Origin: Mastacembelus armatus
Lineage: Eukaryota; Chordata; Actinopteri; Synbranchiformes; Mastacembelidae
Reading direction: 5' to 3'
Assembly (NCBI RefSeq): GCF_900324485.2
Contig: NC_046633.1
Coordinates: 8,951,606 to 9,015,605 of the forward strand
Length of the DNA stretch: 64,000 bases
The notes under the pieces are model-generated. The model saw only the letters and a program-made list of their open reading frames with translations. It did no database searches and was not told the DNA's origin. Shown piece after piece: positions 12,600-36,499 of the stretch; the stretch's first letter is position 1; every line of letters starts with the position of its first letter. Made by a program: the position numbers and the translations under genes.

Positions 12600-13690
12600 G
12601 ATCTCCAAAGGTATAACTGAGAAATGAAACCTCTGAAGTCAAGCAGATTAACGCCGATGGTCTTCTATCTGACCCATAATCTAGACATGGCTGTTATTTG
12701 ATTGACGTGTGTGGGAACCACTGAGGATCTTTAGAGGTCGTAAGAGGCGGGACTTCCTGCAGCAGAGGGTCCCGCATGCTGTGATGCGAAAGCACTTAAG
12801 AATATAATTTATTCATCACAGACTAATGAATTAAGCTTTTTAATAGAACATAAATCTATAAATCACCTTATTACACCTATTAGTCCATGGAGGCTCAAAG
12901 GGTTTAATATTTCATACACCAATTAGACATTAGGGAATAAAAGATCAAAAATTATAATAAAGACTATAATCTACCAAGTTGTGAAAGACCTCAGTATCAT
13001 GACATTTTATTTTATGCTGTTTCTTTTCACAATATTGCAGTTTACTGCAGGTCATTTTTGTCATTTGTCATTTGAAGCATCTTTTTAAAATAAATTTCCG
13101 AAATGAGAAGGTGTGCCATATACTATAAATCATAAAATTGAGCAGAAACAACATATGCTTTGTTTAAAATAAATGATCAGCTCTCTAGTAAATATGTGAT
13201 GTGTTAAGATTCTTAACAGTTTAATCCATAAGTAGCTTTATTGAGACCCAAACTGTTGAATGTAAAATAAATAAGCCATTATAAAATAAGCATTTTATAC
13301 ACTCTATGCTACTTCACTGAAAAGCACATTGAATTTACCTGTGCTGTCTTGTGTTGTACAGTTATACATAAATTGCCTTTATGATGTACACAGGGACCAG
13401 GCATGTTTAGTGCATGCTTTTAAAATCTATATATCTGTAAGTTCTTTAAAAAAAAAAAAAATCTCAAATGCATCCTGCTTTCAAGAAAAGCTGTGATTGT
13501 GTATATTCATTTATTTATGTCCATTTTCATTATTTACAAAGAAAACTGTTCTTGAGTTTTAAGTGCTGATAAGGTATAATGTAGTTGTGGAAAAACCTAG
13601 CCCCCTGGTGGCAAAACCTGCCACCTGCATTGCAGCTGTAGATGCATTGTTCCAAGATGATACTGTGTGCAAAATAAACACCACTGTTCA
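12600..13690. other. Spacer between the tspan5 promoter and the acer2 3' end
   Basis: AT-rich sequence upstream of tspan5 and downstream of acer2. I see no ORF of interest. The one distinctive element is a GCCCCCTGGTGGC motif at 13600-13612, listed separately. Confidence 0.5.
13600..13612 (-). promoter_or_regulatory. CTCF-core-like motif
   Basis: GCCCCCTGGTGGC is the reverse complement of the CTCF core consensus (CCACCAGGGGGC type). It sits in the gap between the acer2 3' end and the tspan5 promoter. Binding is an inference from the motif alone. Confidence 0.4.
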
Positions 13691-15753
13691 TTTTCCTTTT
13701 AGTAGTTCATTTATTACATAAAATTACAAATATCAGTTTAGAAAACGTGATAATTTATTAAAATAAATATTATGTGCAGTATTGTCAATGCAAGCAAAAA
13801 AAAAAGATTATATTATATTGTAAGTCCATAAAAAGACATCATTCATTATTATGAGATCATTATATGTCATGACAAATACCATAGTGTAGATGGCAGCATT
13901 AAACATGATCTTCTGTTAACACAAGTTGTTTATCTGATCATACCAACGATTCACCATTATGGATCACAGCTGTATATGATTTGCAGCACAACAAAGTGTT
14001 GATGGAAACTACAACTACTTTGCTCATTTCTTTAAGATAGCATACATACAAAACTGTTTATGTTACTATTTGGCAATACAGACAGTAGTAATAACACAAT
14101 ATTAAAATAATTCACTCTTTAGGCATATGCTTTAATTTTGGCTGAACTCCCCTTACAAAAATATGAACAGTTTGATTTCACAAAATACTTCATGTAAAAC
14201 AAAAAAAAAAACAAAAAAAAACTCACTTCAGAATCCCAGAAAAACACTTGTTTTCTTTGTAAAACATGATCCTTCATTTAAGCCTCAACATGACTCTACA
14301 GGAAGACTGAAGTAGAATAATATTATTTTAACATCTTGAGGCAGTTTTAAAAAACACCATGTACAACAATGGTTTGAGGTGAATAAGGTTCACTGATCCT
14401 TATGTTTTGCTTTACAACACCCATTTTTCCCTTTGACCTCCGCACACAGAATCTCTGTTCTTTAGTTACCTACTGCCAAATTACAGTTTTAGTTTTAGGT
14501 TAGTTTAAAACAAACAAACAAAAAAAAAAAATTAATTTGCCCCAATTTTTTAACTGCTATAGGTTACACATTACATCCATTTATTACTTTAAGGAAGTGA
14601 TGTACTCTTTTATACCTTTGGGAGCACAATGTTTCTAAGAATGCAAAACAAATATATCACAAGCTTATAAACACAATGCATCTTCACTTGCCTTTGTAAG
14701 CCTTTGTAAAGCCATGTTCACAGTTGACAGAGTTTCATTGACATTTAGTCAATGTCTGGTAAAAACACCTCTGAGGAGCAGTTTAACAGTTGAGATGTAC
14801 TAGTAAAAGAAATTTAGAGTGAACATTTTTAAGCATTAAAGCAAGCTCATTCTTTTGCAAATAATTTAAGTCAATATGCTCTGAGATGCTGTGCACTGCT
14901 ACCAGAACATTTGTGCAAAAATCGTAATTATTTCAGTTTTGGACAATAGTAAAATATGAATGACATGTTTTTCCCAGATTAAAGTACACTGTTAGTTAAA
15001 AAAAAAAAACATACAAGCTCATACTAAACTAATTCTTCATGTGCTTTCTTCAACGATCACAGGGGGATACCGGAAATAAAATATAGCACAACCATAACAG
15101 AAAGTATGCGTTTCTTTCATGAATACCTGTCAACATAGAAATGTGTTTGCAACACATAAGGCTTTGTGTGGATTCCGGTTTCATTAACATGTAGCATCTT
15201 CTGAACCATCTTGTTGAGTTTTAATGCATTAAGCACAGTTAATGAATCCAGTGCTTATTTTCCACAGTAATGGCCAGACTGCACCTATGAGATGCTATAC
15301 TTATATTTCAAAGGCAATATAACACTGTTTTCTGAGTTAATATAAAATATACAAAATCATTTTTAAAAGACACCTGAAATGCATAATACTAATACGTTCA
15401 CTTGTAAAGATCCCTCATGATCCCCTTGTGCAAAGCCTGAGAATACAGGTAAAAACACCAAAAAATGTCTTGGTTTTGTTGCTGTGTTATTCAAAAAGTC
15501 ACTCTGCACTATGTTAGACCAACTTTGTGACACATTCTGGCCTTTGGCAGAGTTGCATAAATACTGCTGTGCAATGATGGCCCGACCAGGAAAGGAAAAA
15601 GATAAATCCTTGTGGTTGACCAAAATACGCACCACCACGTCATCCAGTCACGAGAACACCAGTCGTGCCAGCTCACAGCCATGTTGGTGCATCTTGTTGT
15701 CATACTATTTGGATACATCCGGTTGAGAAGTGTAGCAGCACAGTCAGGGCACT
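13690..15753 (-). other. acer2: acer2 3' UTR and downstream flank
   Basis: Noncoding AT-rich sequence after the acer2 stop. Antisense AATAAA-type signals occur near 13703 and 13753, so the transcript may reach about 13.7 kb. The exact end cannot be fixed. Poly-A runs occur near 14200, 14520 and 15000. Confidence 0.35.
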
Positions 15754-23690
<7,937 letters not shown>

Positions 23691-24080
23691 GTCTGGACTT
23701 GTTTCAGACAGGACAACGCTCCGCCGTCAGCTTTGGAGATTAAAACGCTGGAGAAAAGTCACTATCTCTCGGCTCGGTGTTCACACGCTAATGTCAATGT
23801 CTACTGACTTGAGTCTTACTGTGCAGCCGGCTATGGCATAAACTACACGAACCGTCTCTGAGCTGCATTTTAAGCTTGTGTCCTTCCAACAAGCGTCGTG
23901 CTTTTCGTGACGCTGCGCTCAGTACACTGACAGCCAAAGAGTGTTAAAGCGAAGCGAGAGGACTCACTTCTGTCTGCTTCCTTCTTCGCAAAGGAAATAT
24001 TGCACTTTTTAGTTCATAAGTTTACACTGAAGAATCAGCTAATAGCTAGGGTCGAAACACTTTGTTGGTTAGCAAATAAT

Positions 24081-24112
24081 ATAATAATATCATTATATAA
24101 TGATATTATTAT
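24081..24112. repeat. Perfect 32-bp AT palindrome
   Basis: Centred on ATATAT, the arms are exact complements over 16 bp each (core AATAATATCATTATATAATG and onward). It lies between the divergent acer2 and rps6 promoters. It could extrude as a cruciform. Confidence 0.9.
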
Positions 24113-24664
24113 TGTAATTATTATACTATTATTTTTATAAATGTTAATTGTTTATTCGTATTTCATAGTTCCAACATATTTGCTATTTTCTCTGCAAATA
24201 TTTATGTGCAATTTATAAATTTCTAGTATTTTGTAGATATTTTCTGTGATGATAAATGAAAATGATCAGAAAAATAGATAATTAACAACAAAAATATGAA
24301 TTACTTGCACAAATATGGACAAGTATAGCTCAGATTAGACCCCACATTAGTGTGTATAATAGAATGTTTTATTTTACAATACATTAAACTACATAGTGCT
24401 ATATCACGTAAAACCTCTATCCCAACGAGCTACAACATTCAAATAGCGTGTATATGTTTATGCATTGACAATAATAATTAGAGATTGTGACATATAGACC
24501 TATATAATCTACCAATCTTTGTATTTTTTTTACTTTTGATAAGTACGTTTTATTTGTCAAAAAGTTCAGGCTAACAGAGTCAACAAATGTAAGAAATGAA
24601 TGTTATGTTTCCTCTTTGCTTATAACCTGCAGCTTCAGTCCAATCGAAAACTACGGCTCTTTAG

Positions 24665-24676
24665 TTATCGCGATAA
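24665..24676. promoter_or_regulatory. Palindromic TCGCGA promoter element of rps6
   Basis: TTATCGCGATAA is a perfect 12-bp palindrome about 45 bp upstream of the predicted rps6 start. TCGCGA-centred palindromes are recognised core-promoter motifs of TATA-less housekeeping genes in vertebrates. Function here is inferred. Confidence 0.4.
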
Positions 24677-24716
24677 CATTTCGGGTCTATGTGAGACCAC
24701 GAAGCGGATATCCAAC

Positions 24717-24727
24717 CTCTTTTCCGT
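24717..24727 (+). promoter_or_regulatory. 5' TOP-like start of rps6 mRNA
   Basis: The pyrimidine tract CCTCTTTTCC lies about 40 bp before the rps6 ATG. This is where a terminal oligopyrimidine tract, the hallmark of growth-regulated ribosomal protein mRNAs, is expected. The start site itself is not proven. Confidence 0.5.
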
Positions 24728-24757
24728 GGCGGACCGTCATAGGGTCGGTTTGGCAAA

Positions 24758-28241
<3,484 letters not shown>

Positions 28242-28284
28242 AATGAAAGTGAAATAAAGTAATGTTTTGCTCAAAAAACAGACC

Positions 28285-28720
28285 TGTCATGTAACTCATT
28301 GAGTCCAGACCATAGGCTCTCTGTTGAATGAATGGATGCAGATTTACCATTTGAATTGTTGGCAGTTACCAAGTATCTGTATGGTAGGTGCCTAAAGGCC
28401 TAAATATATCCCAGGAGTAAATGTCTAATTAGCCAAAATATATGCTAGGATCTGCATTTATAAAAAGCCTGAGTTTAATAGTTTTCTGCTTAACTGAAAA
28501 TCATTTCACTTATTAAAAGCTCTGCAATTTTCACTTTGGAAAAACAAGGACTTCTTCAAATGATACAATTTCACCTTGTACCAGAACAAGGAAAGTCTGG
28601 TCTGAGCTTTTAATACACAACCATTAGTTGACATGTATGGATCTCATGGGTTTGTGCTGTTCTCATGCAGCAAGACCACTGATTGCCAGAGAAAGGAAAT
28701 TCAAATTTATGAATCTTCAA
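28285..28720. other. Spacer between rps6 and the perilipin 3' end
   Basis: The genes converge here. The perilipin polyadenylation signal is probably the antisense AATAAA at 28723-28728. I see nothing else. Confidence 0.5.
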
Positions 28721-28841
28721 CTTTTATTTAACACCAATCAACATTTTGACACCCAACATTCACCCTTATTGAGAATATGCACCAGTTGGAAAGAGCTGTG
28801 GGACATAAATTGAACACAGACATGTATCAAATAAATGTACA

Positions 28842-30998
28842 TCAACGACGCAGACAGGCCTTAACATTGCACCCATTGTCAAAGATGGACATCTTGATAG
28901 GCTTCCTCGTTCGGCATGGAGATATACCGTGTGGGTAGACCTGGACCACATCCTTGTAAGATGAGGAACTGGCTGTATTTAGATGACTTCTAACTTGTCC
29001 CAACTGGTTTTGTTCAGTTGGTGGGTGGCATAAGTAGTACATTTGAGAGAAGAAGAAGAACACAGTCACAACCTGATGCTGCAGGTATTGAGGCAGCTCC
29101 CGGATGTTCCAGACCCATCTCAAAGAAGTGGTCTGAAGGTCCAGAATCAGCGATGAAGACCAGGGCAACATCTTCTGGACCTATAGAGCGAAGTACATAA
29201 TGTGCATGAGTTGAAAGCTGAATATTTGAAGTCATGTGAGCAATTACTATTATATGCTATTGGTAAAATTAATGTTAGCAGTAACCCCTCCCCATTGCAT
29301 GAACAGCCAATCATGTGATTAAGAACAAAACCTGTCAAGTTGATTTGAATAATGAATGAACTGTGAAAATATGGACAAAAAGCATATGTGGCACATAACT
29401 TGGTGTCCTAAAAATATAAACATAAGTGGCATCTGGTCATCTAACCCTCAGCAAGAAAGTGGGACAAAAAAAAAAAAAAGTCTCCATTCCCATAAACTAC
29501 CCACAGCACACCTGAACAGACTGCATCTTGGCTATAAGCATGTAGTAAGTTCTTCTAAACAGTTTGGCAGTGAGAAAAATGACTCGCTCAGGGTAACTTT
29601 GGAGTGCAGGAGCCTCAAAGCCCTCTGTTGGACTGGTATCTTCTTCTAAACAGAAAGATGATATGTTGAGTGATATACAGATAACATCTACATTTTAACT
29701 GGCATGTGTATGTAACATTTTGCTGTTCCGCATCAGTAAATTTACAATAGCCTACATACTTTTATCTTCCTCTGTTGGAGGAAGCACTTGGTCCACCATG
29801 GCTTCTGACATACTCAGAGCTGAGTCCAGTCCTACACTGGCCACAGTGATGGCTCTCTTCACAAAAGACTTGTTAGTCCCATCATCAGCCTGCTGCATCC
29901 TCTCCATCATCCATGTGACTGTGTGATGAACACAGTCCATGGTTCCATTAGCAGTGACGCTCACAGCATCCTGGATCTCATGGATCTTGCTCTTGGCACT
30001 GGCAACAACCTGGGTGAAAGACAGAAGAATAAGAACATATTTCTTGCTTTTCTTTTTTTGTTTTTTTTTAAAAAATACATTAAATAAGGAATCTGCAGTT
30101 CATTTAAAAGACTAAATGGAAAACTTACTTCCTCTGTGGGTGCGTGAATCACAGGGAATGTAGTCTCCAACCAGTCAAGACTTTTACATGCAACATCATT
30201 TGCAATGGAAACTACGAAAATATTCCAGACAATGAAGCCATTACTGGATGTAATACATTCTCAGAAATACAACAAAAGAAACCTACAGTCCAGCTTAATT
30301 TGGCAAAGATGTAGACACTTTAACCATCTCCATTTTTTTTTTTTCATTAAAACACCAACTTCCAAGTTACCTCAACAATAAACACTTGAATTTCAGCTGA
30401 TTCTAAAAGGTCTAATTTAGGTACTCATGCTGTTAATGTATGGTAACAGCATTTTTGCTGGCTGATCTTTTTAAGTCAATGTGCAAATTAGTTTTCACAC
30501 TTAAAAGAAAGAAATAAATAAGCCTAATGTAAGTTCACTGGACCACGGCTCACCTAGAACACACTGATATTAAAGAGAAAAACAACATACAGGCCTACAG
30601 TATGACAATACAGCCTGAAACTACACAGAACATCTTCCTAACTGTACTCACTCTGGGGCTCCAGTTTAACAATGACAGGTGAAACTCTGTCACAGGCCGC
30701 AGAGCCTAAACCTGTCACACTGTTCTCCAGCACCTCACACACTGACTTCAGGTTGGGGTGGCTGCGTTTTGTGTCAGTGTACAAGACTAACAACTTGCTA
30801 CAAACTGAGCTAACAACGGGCAACTTAGCCACTCTGGCAGCTGCGCTCGGCACCTTCTGCAAGAAAACAGCAGAGAAACAAACAGATAAGCTCTCATCGA
30901 GAGAATTTACAACCAAAGTTGGTGTAGTTTGAATTACAGATACGTGTCCGCGGTTTCATCTTTTCCATTGTACGCACCTGGTTGTTGTTCGTCGGCAT
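28842..30998 (-). CDS. plin6: Perilipin, plin6-like
   Basis: Lipid- or carotenoid-droplet coat protein. Minus-strand exons: 30978-30998, 30652-30856, 30129-30211, 29760-30009, 29512-29645, 28842-29180, giving 343 residues. The N-terminal PAT domain is clear (RVAKLPVVSSVCSKLLVLYT, PNLKSVCEVLENSV, PVIVKLEPQ, ANDVACKSLDWLE), followed by the amphipathic 11-mer region and VDQVLPPTEED. The C-terminus (WVWNIRELPQYLQHQVVTVF, then a short basic tail with KMSIFDNG) lacks the four-helix bundle of PLIN2 and PLIN3, so it is not plin2. It looks more like PLIN1 or the teleost plin6, which coats carotenoid droplets in xanthophores. The Ser in RKPIKMSIF may be a kinase site. Assignment to plin6 rather than plin1 is from family knowledge and is less sure than the perilipin call. 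Confidence 0.8.
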
Positions 30999-31294
30999 GT
31001 TTCCACACTTTGTCAGAGGAGAAAAGTCGTTTAGTCAGTAAACGACTAAACCTCTAAATTATTTACGGTTCAGCAGGTAAACGAGGCGAGAAAATACAAA
31101 ACTCAGCCGCCAAACTGCTGCTCCACAGAAAAAGGTATGCTCGCATCACGTGGTCAGCTTATTAATCAGCGCTCACCTGTTTCTCTAAGTACCACTGAGA
31201 TGCTGGGTGCCTGGTCTCGCGGGATGTCAACGTTGCCATGACGTAATGCTAAACGGAAAAAACTACGTTTGTTTCCCCACTTAGTGCTAAAACC

Positions 31295-31426
31295 AGATGT
31301 AGTTTATTATGCATATGCTGTATGGTTAGATGTAGTTTATTATGCATATGCTGTATGGTTAGATGTAGTTTATTATGCATATGCTGTATGGTTAGATGTA
31401 GTTTATTATGCATATGCTGTATGGTT
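31295..31426. repeat. 33-bp minisatellite, four units
   Basis: Four near-identical head-to-tail units beginning AGATGTAGTTTATTATGCAT. Each unit contains the palindrome GCATATGC and an octamer-like ATGCATAT. It lies about 300 bp upstream of the perilipin start, between that promoter and the tRNA-Ser gene. Confidence 0.95.
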
Positions 31427-31760
31427 ACCTGTGTTTAGTGTTTAGTCCAGCCTGACTGAACTGTTCACTGCTTGACCTGAACCCTATTTTCCTATATAAG
31501 CTATTGTACCAACAGTTCTTATTCAGAAACAATGCATAAAATGAAATTGTAGTTCAGGCTAATTGTTTCCATCTGAGGTATAAATTCTTGAAACATCTAT
31601 TTTGTTAATGACAGCTTCTCGTTTACATATTTGACTACAGCCTCTTAGCTCTTTAATGACAATTTGTTTTGTACTGCCTGTGTGATGTGTGATGGATCTT
31701 GTTAAATGCCAGTATAAACACAGCATTTCAGTGAAACATTATAAAGGCTTAAGAGATCTG

Positions 31761-31843
31761 CGCTGTGAGCAGGATTTGAACCTACGCGGGGATAACCCCA
31801 TTGGATTTCGAATCCAACGCCTTAACCACTCGGCCATCACAGC
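31761..31843 (-). tRNA. tRNA-Ser (anticodon CGA)
   Basis: The reverse strand reads GCTGTGATGGCCGAGTGGTT, with acceptor stem GCTGTGA paired to TCACAGC, anticodon loop TTCGAAA (CGA), a long variable arm (GGGG/CCCC) typical of serine tRNA, and T-loop GGTTCAAATCC. It is 83 nt with no intron. A- and B-box promoters are internal. The loop closely follows vertebrate tRNA-Ser-CGA. Confidence 0.95.
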
Positions 31844-31844
31844 T

Positions 31845-33047
31845 CTTGTGTCAACGCTCTCTATGGTCATTCCAGAGAATAAATTATACTTCTCATCCAT
31901 ATATGAAGCTGAACCTGACTTCGCCGTTAATCGCTCAGCTTCTTGCAACAAGCGGTATTCCCCTGCGTCTGATTTCTGCTGCACACCGCCGATCCAGGGT
32001 ACTGCTCACAGCATGTGAGCTGGTGACCGTGGGTGTTGTATGACAACAGGCAGGTTGGGTCCTGCCTAATTGTAGTGACCGGCATGATCTGACTACAAAG
32101 CTGGAACGAACTAATGACACAAAACCTGCAATCTTCAACACAAATCACAGCAGAGCTTGTAAGAGTTGTTCAATCCATCTTCATACCTGATCTATAGGCA
32201 TCAATAACATTATTCAGTTGAATTAGTTAGAAGTATTCACCAGCTGTATTTTTTTTTATACATTACTATTTATCCTGTTAAACTGTGGGAAAATATATAT
32301 TTTTATATGTTTTTGAGGACTAGAAGTTAGTTAGTTGAAGTGTGGCGTGGTAATTCTTTCAAATATGTTTTCTACCTATAACCAGATGTTTTACTGCTGT
32401 TCTGATAAATTGGCACCACAGAATTTTCTCTTGTGCCCCTGGCTACCAATGGTTACCAACAGGTTTGTCATTTAAGTGATAAACGTAGCTGAGTAACAGA
32501 ACCCACCTAATGGCTCAGGGTTTAACAGGCTGCTCAAGGCAAAGTGGTTCATAAACCTAATGCGCACCGAGTTCTGTATGTGCATATTGATGAGAAAGAC
32601 GGGGTGATTTTCGGTTATAGGACGTTTGGGGAGTCGTTTTGGCCCATCTTCGTAAAGGCGAGCACGCTCTGAGCCACGAGGTTCTGTCCGTGGTGCTGAT
32701 GCTGCTGCTGCTGCTGCTGCTGCTGTTGCGGCTGACTGCCGCTGCAGCATCTCGGCGCTCAGACCGCGTCTCTTGCGCACAACGTGCCCACTAAACGTTT
32801 CTCCTACATGTCGGAATGCGCCAGGGAGGAGGTGTATAGCTCAAAGTCTTTGTGTGGCAGCGAAAGTCACAAGGATTGGGACTGCTTCCCGCTGCAAAAA
32901 AAATAAATAAAAAATGAGACACAGGAGAAGCACGTGTAGTGGGTGGTCCTCAGCACACTGCTTTCACGTGGCTCTGGCGAGAGCCGAGCCCGCGCCGAGC
33001 CGCCGCACCGTCAGTCCAGTGCTGCAACGCCAGGAGACAACATCAGC
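31845..33047. other. Spacer and smu1 upstream region
   Basis: Contains no recognised gene. It has a CTG repeat at 32696-32726, and GC content rises towards smu1. A minus-strand ORF (32472-32780, 102 codons) reads through the CTG repeat as poly-Ala (SAATAAAAAAAASAPR), with a mostly basic remainder. It is not a family I know. It may be chance coding over a microsatellite in a GC-rich promoter. Confidence 0.5.
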
Positions 33048-36000
33048 ATGGCTGTGGAGATGGAACCCTCGGAGTAAGTGCGCTTTCCAATTGGGTTTTT
33101 ATTTGTAAGCAACACGTTTACAGTTTAGACAGGATAAAAAGTAATAACGACCACCTGTGTGACAGGTTTCCTTAAATACTAAAGAGTACGTGGGTCTGTT
33201 GTGGATGACCAATTGCACATTACGCATTAAGTTGGCACATTGGATCTTGTTTATAGTATGTCACTAATTTTCTTAGGGACGTTTTACTTCGATATTTGCG
33301 TCAATTTAAAAAGTTAATTTCTATAATAAAATGTTGACAGTGTTTGTTAGGCATAACATTCGTGTTTATATGTTTAAAGAGAATGTATTTTATTATGACG
33401 CTGTAATTTTTTTCTCTGCCTGTACACTTTTGGTCACCCATGTGGCGTCTAATCAGTTGTGGAACGTCCCTTACGATCACAGATATGTTTTCATTAACAT
33501 ACTGTTTATTGTGGTCAGTGTGTTACACATATGCGCACTTTTGCCCATGAGGATGCTCAGATGGCTGCGTTAGCTGTGAGGTTTTTGCTGATTATGCCGA
33601 GAGAGAGGCGGGTCCAGGCTGTTTTGCAGTCATTATACATAGTGTCTGCTTCATCCACATGTGCCTGTTGATCTAATAGGCTCTCCAACCCTGGTTTGGG
33701 TGTGGGTTGTGCTTTTGTATTGGTTAGTTTTTTTTTCTGGGGAAATGTGGGGATGGAGTACACACTCATCTTGGGGTTGGTTTGTTGTGGTGGGGGGTGA
33801 AATGGGAGGGAATTTAGTTTAGGATAGTTAGTTAGCAGTGCAAGAGATCAATGTCTTTACATGAGAGTGCATGTGACAGACCATAAAGCTTAGTCCTGCA
33901 GAGTGATGTTAACAGACATGTACTGGAATACAGCAGACAGTTATGGAAATGCTACAAACGTCAACATGAAGGATTCCTTCACCTTGTCTTGTTTTGACCC
34001 GGTCAGTCTATATTATGTCTTTATTATGGATTATTCTATGGCCACAGCTGGGACAACATCTGGAAATCAAAGTGCCCAGCTGGTTGCTCAGAATAAATAG
34101 TGTGATAAAAGTGATTAACACTGGCACAATCCTGAAAAAAGCACTAAAGCTCTACCGTTTAACCTTCATACAAATAATGCCAGTGTTTCCATGTATTCAA
34201 CCCACTTCTTAACACTTCTTGCACATTACTCTATACAGTCTTTCAGTTGTATCAACTTGTGGTTATAAGAATTATCCTTCTTTACTCTGTAGTGTGATCC
34301 GCCTGATAATGCAGTATCTTAAGGAGAACAACCTCTACCGAACGCTGACTACCTTACAGGAGGAAACTACCGTCTCACTCAACACAGTGGAAAGTATAGA
34401 CAGTTTCATTGCAGATATCAACAATGGCCACTGGGACTCTGTCCTGCTGGCTATCGAGTCCCTTAAGTTACCTGACAACACACTTATTGACCTGTATGAG
34501 CAGGTGAGCATTGCGATGATCAGCTAATGTTTTTCTTGGCTTGGATTTTAATAAGCTCACGACAAACAATGATTTCTCCAACAGGTTGTAATGGAGCTCA
34601 TTGAAATGAGGGAGGTGGGTGCAGCTCGTTCACTCCTCAGACAAACTGACCCAATGATCATGCTGAAGCAGACTCAGCCGGACAGGTACCTCCACTTGGA
34701 GAACCTTCTAACGTGCTCCTACTTTGACCCTCGCGAGGTAAGACAATAAAAGCTTTTATTTTTATGAAACTATGTTAAGAAGTGCTTTATATGGCAACAT
34801 CCTCTTATACAGTAACATCCCACCCACTGCAGGCATACCCAAAAGGCAGCAGCAAGGAGAAGCGACGAAGAGCAATAGCTGAGGCGATGGTGAGAGAGGT
34901 TAGCGTGGTGCCTCCGTCTCGCCTCATGGGGCTCCTGGAACAAGTCAGTGTGAGTATGATGATCTATATTCTTCTTAATTACTGTTTTACTGACATGTGA
35001 AGGAACTTAACCAATACTAATGCTACTGTGAGACTGTAAATGTACATTGTAATCTAAAATAAATTATTTCCTTCATTTTTCCACTGTTTCTTTCTTTCAC
35101 TGATGCCATGTACAAACTGTTTTTTTAATTGTGAGGATACCCTCACGAATTGTGAGGGTATCCTTTATACACTTGGAAATATTCTTGAGATTGAGTTCAG
35201 CTGGCAATAAAACACAGTTCAATAACAATAACAGTATTGTTGTGCTATTTTTTAGTATTTAAACCAAGAAAACTGTATATTTTTCCCAGGGGAAGGTTCT
35301 TGGTGAGGCCCATGTTATTTACACAAGTGCTGGCAGTAAATAAAAAGGGAAAGAAATGTTTTCAAGAGCCACCACTGACTCATTAGTCAAATCCTAATTC
35401 CATGTCATTTACTAATACAAAATGTGGAATGAAAGTTGTACCATTTGGCTGCACTATAGAAGGAAAATACTTTAGTTAAGGACGTAGCAAAGCAAGCTTG
35501 AGTAAGCAAAATTGAGTAAGAGTATTCATCCATTCATCAGGATTTGTCACTTTAATCTCTTTGTTTGTGAGTAGTTGTTGGACCACAGCACTACAGATCA
35601 ACTTTTTCAAATTAACTTCACCTACAACAGAAGATTGTGCATTTCACTGTGTTTGCAATGCCATACTACAAAATCAATTTGTAATGACCAATTTACATAT
35701 GCAAGTTGTCACTGTTTTGTTTTCTTAGTTTTGATGATATATTGGTAAAAGTAACTTAGATACAACAATTTTATGTTTTCTATTTTCCATCCATCATTCC
35801 CTTTTCTAGTCTATGAGAATACAGCAGTTTTCGAGCCATCTCTCCCCTGACATGACCATCGACACATCTGGCAACAAGGAGAGACACGGGGACAAAGAGT
35901 GTTTTCCAACCCAGCTGTATCGCCACATTAAGGTTGAGAATTACATATTCTGCTTTATTTCTATATAACAGTATCTTGGACTTACGGGTTCAATGTGTAA

Positions 36001-36460
36001 TATTTAGATGCATCTATTAGAGGAAATGGAATATAGTATTCATAAATCTAGGTGTTGCATTTTTTAAATCTTAGAATGAGCCTTTTAAATCTACATAGGG
36101 TGCGGGTCCCCTTTTGCGAAGGCAGACATGTTGCAGCACCAAGTTTCTACAGTAGCATGAAACAGCAAAGTCCAATACTGACTCTATAGACAGGGGACTT
36201 TATTTTGTTTTAAAAGGGATGGTCACCATACACTTTCTTGTGCCTGGAAACGAGTGGGATATGAGAGGTACTCAGAGGTTTGCATTCTGCATTCTCACCA
36301 CTAGATGCCTCTACACCTTTCACTTTTTACACTTTGCACCTTGAAATTTTGGTTTTGGTGAAATTATTCAAGTTAAGACAGTCACATATGATATTAATTT
36401 TATTGGTGAGTTATCTGTAGGTTTTTATCTCCTTTGTCCTCACAGTATACAGCATTTGGT

Positions 36461-36499
<39 letters not shown>

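Noticed and set aside
28842-30998. Naming the perilipin plin2 from its rps6/acer2 neighbours
   Set aside because: It lacks the PLIN2-type four-helix bundle and has a short basic tail instead.
32472-32780. b4galt1 first exon (the human neighbour of SMU1)
   Set aside because: The frame has no transmembrane anchor and no similarity to the galactosyltransferase N-terminus.
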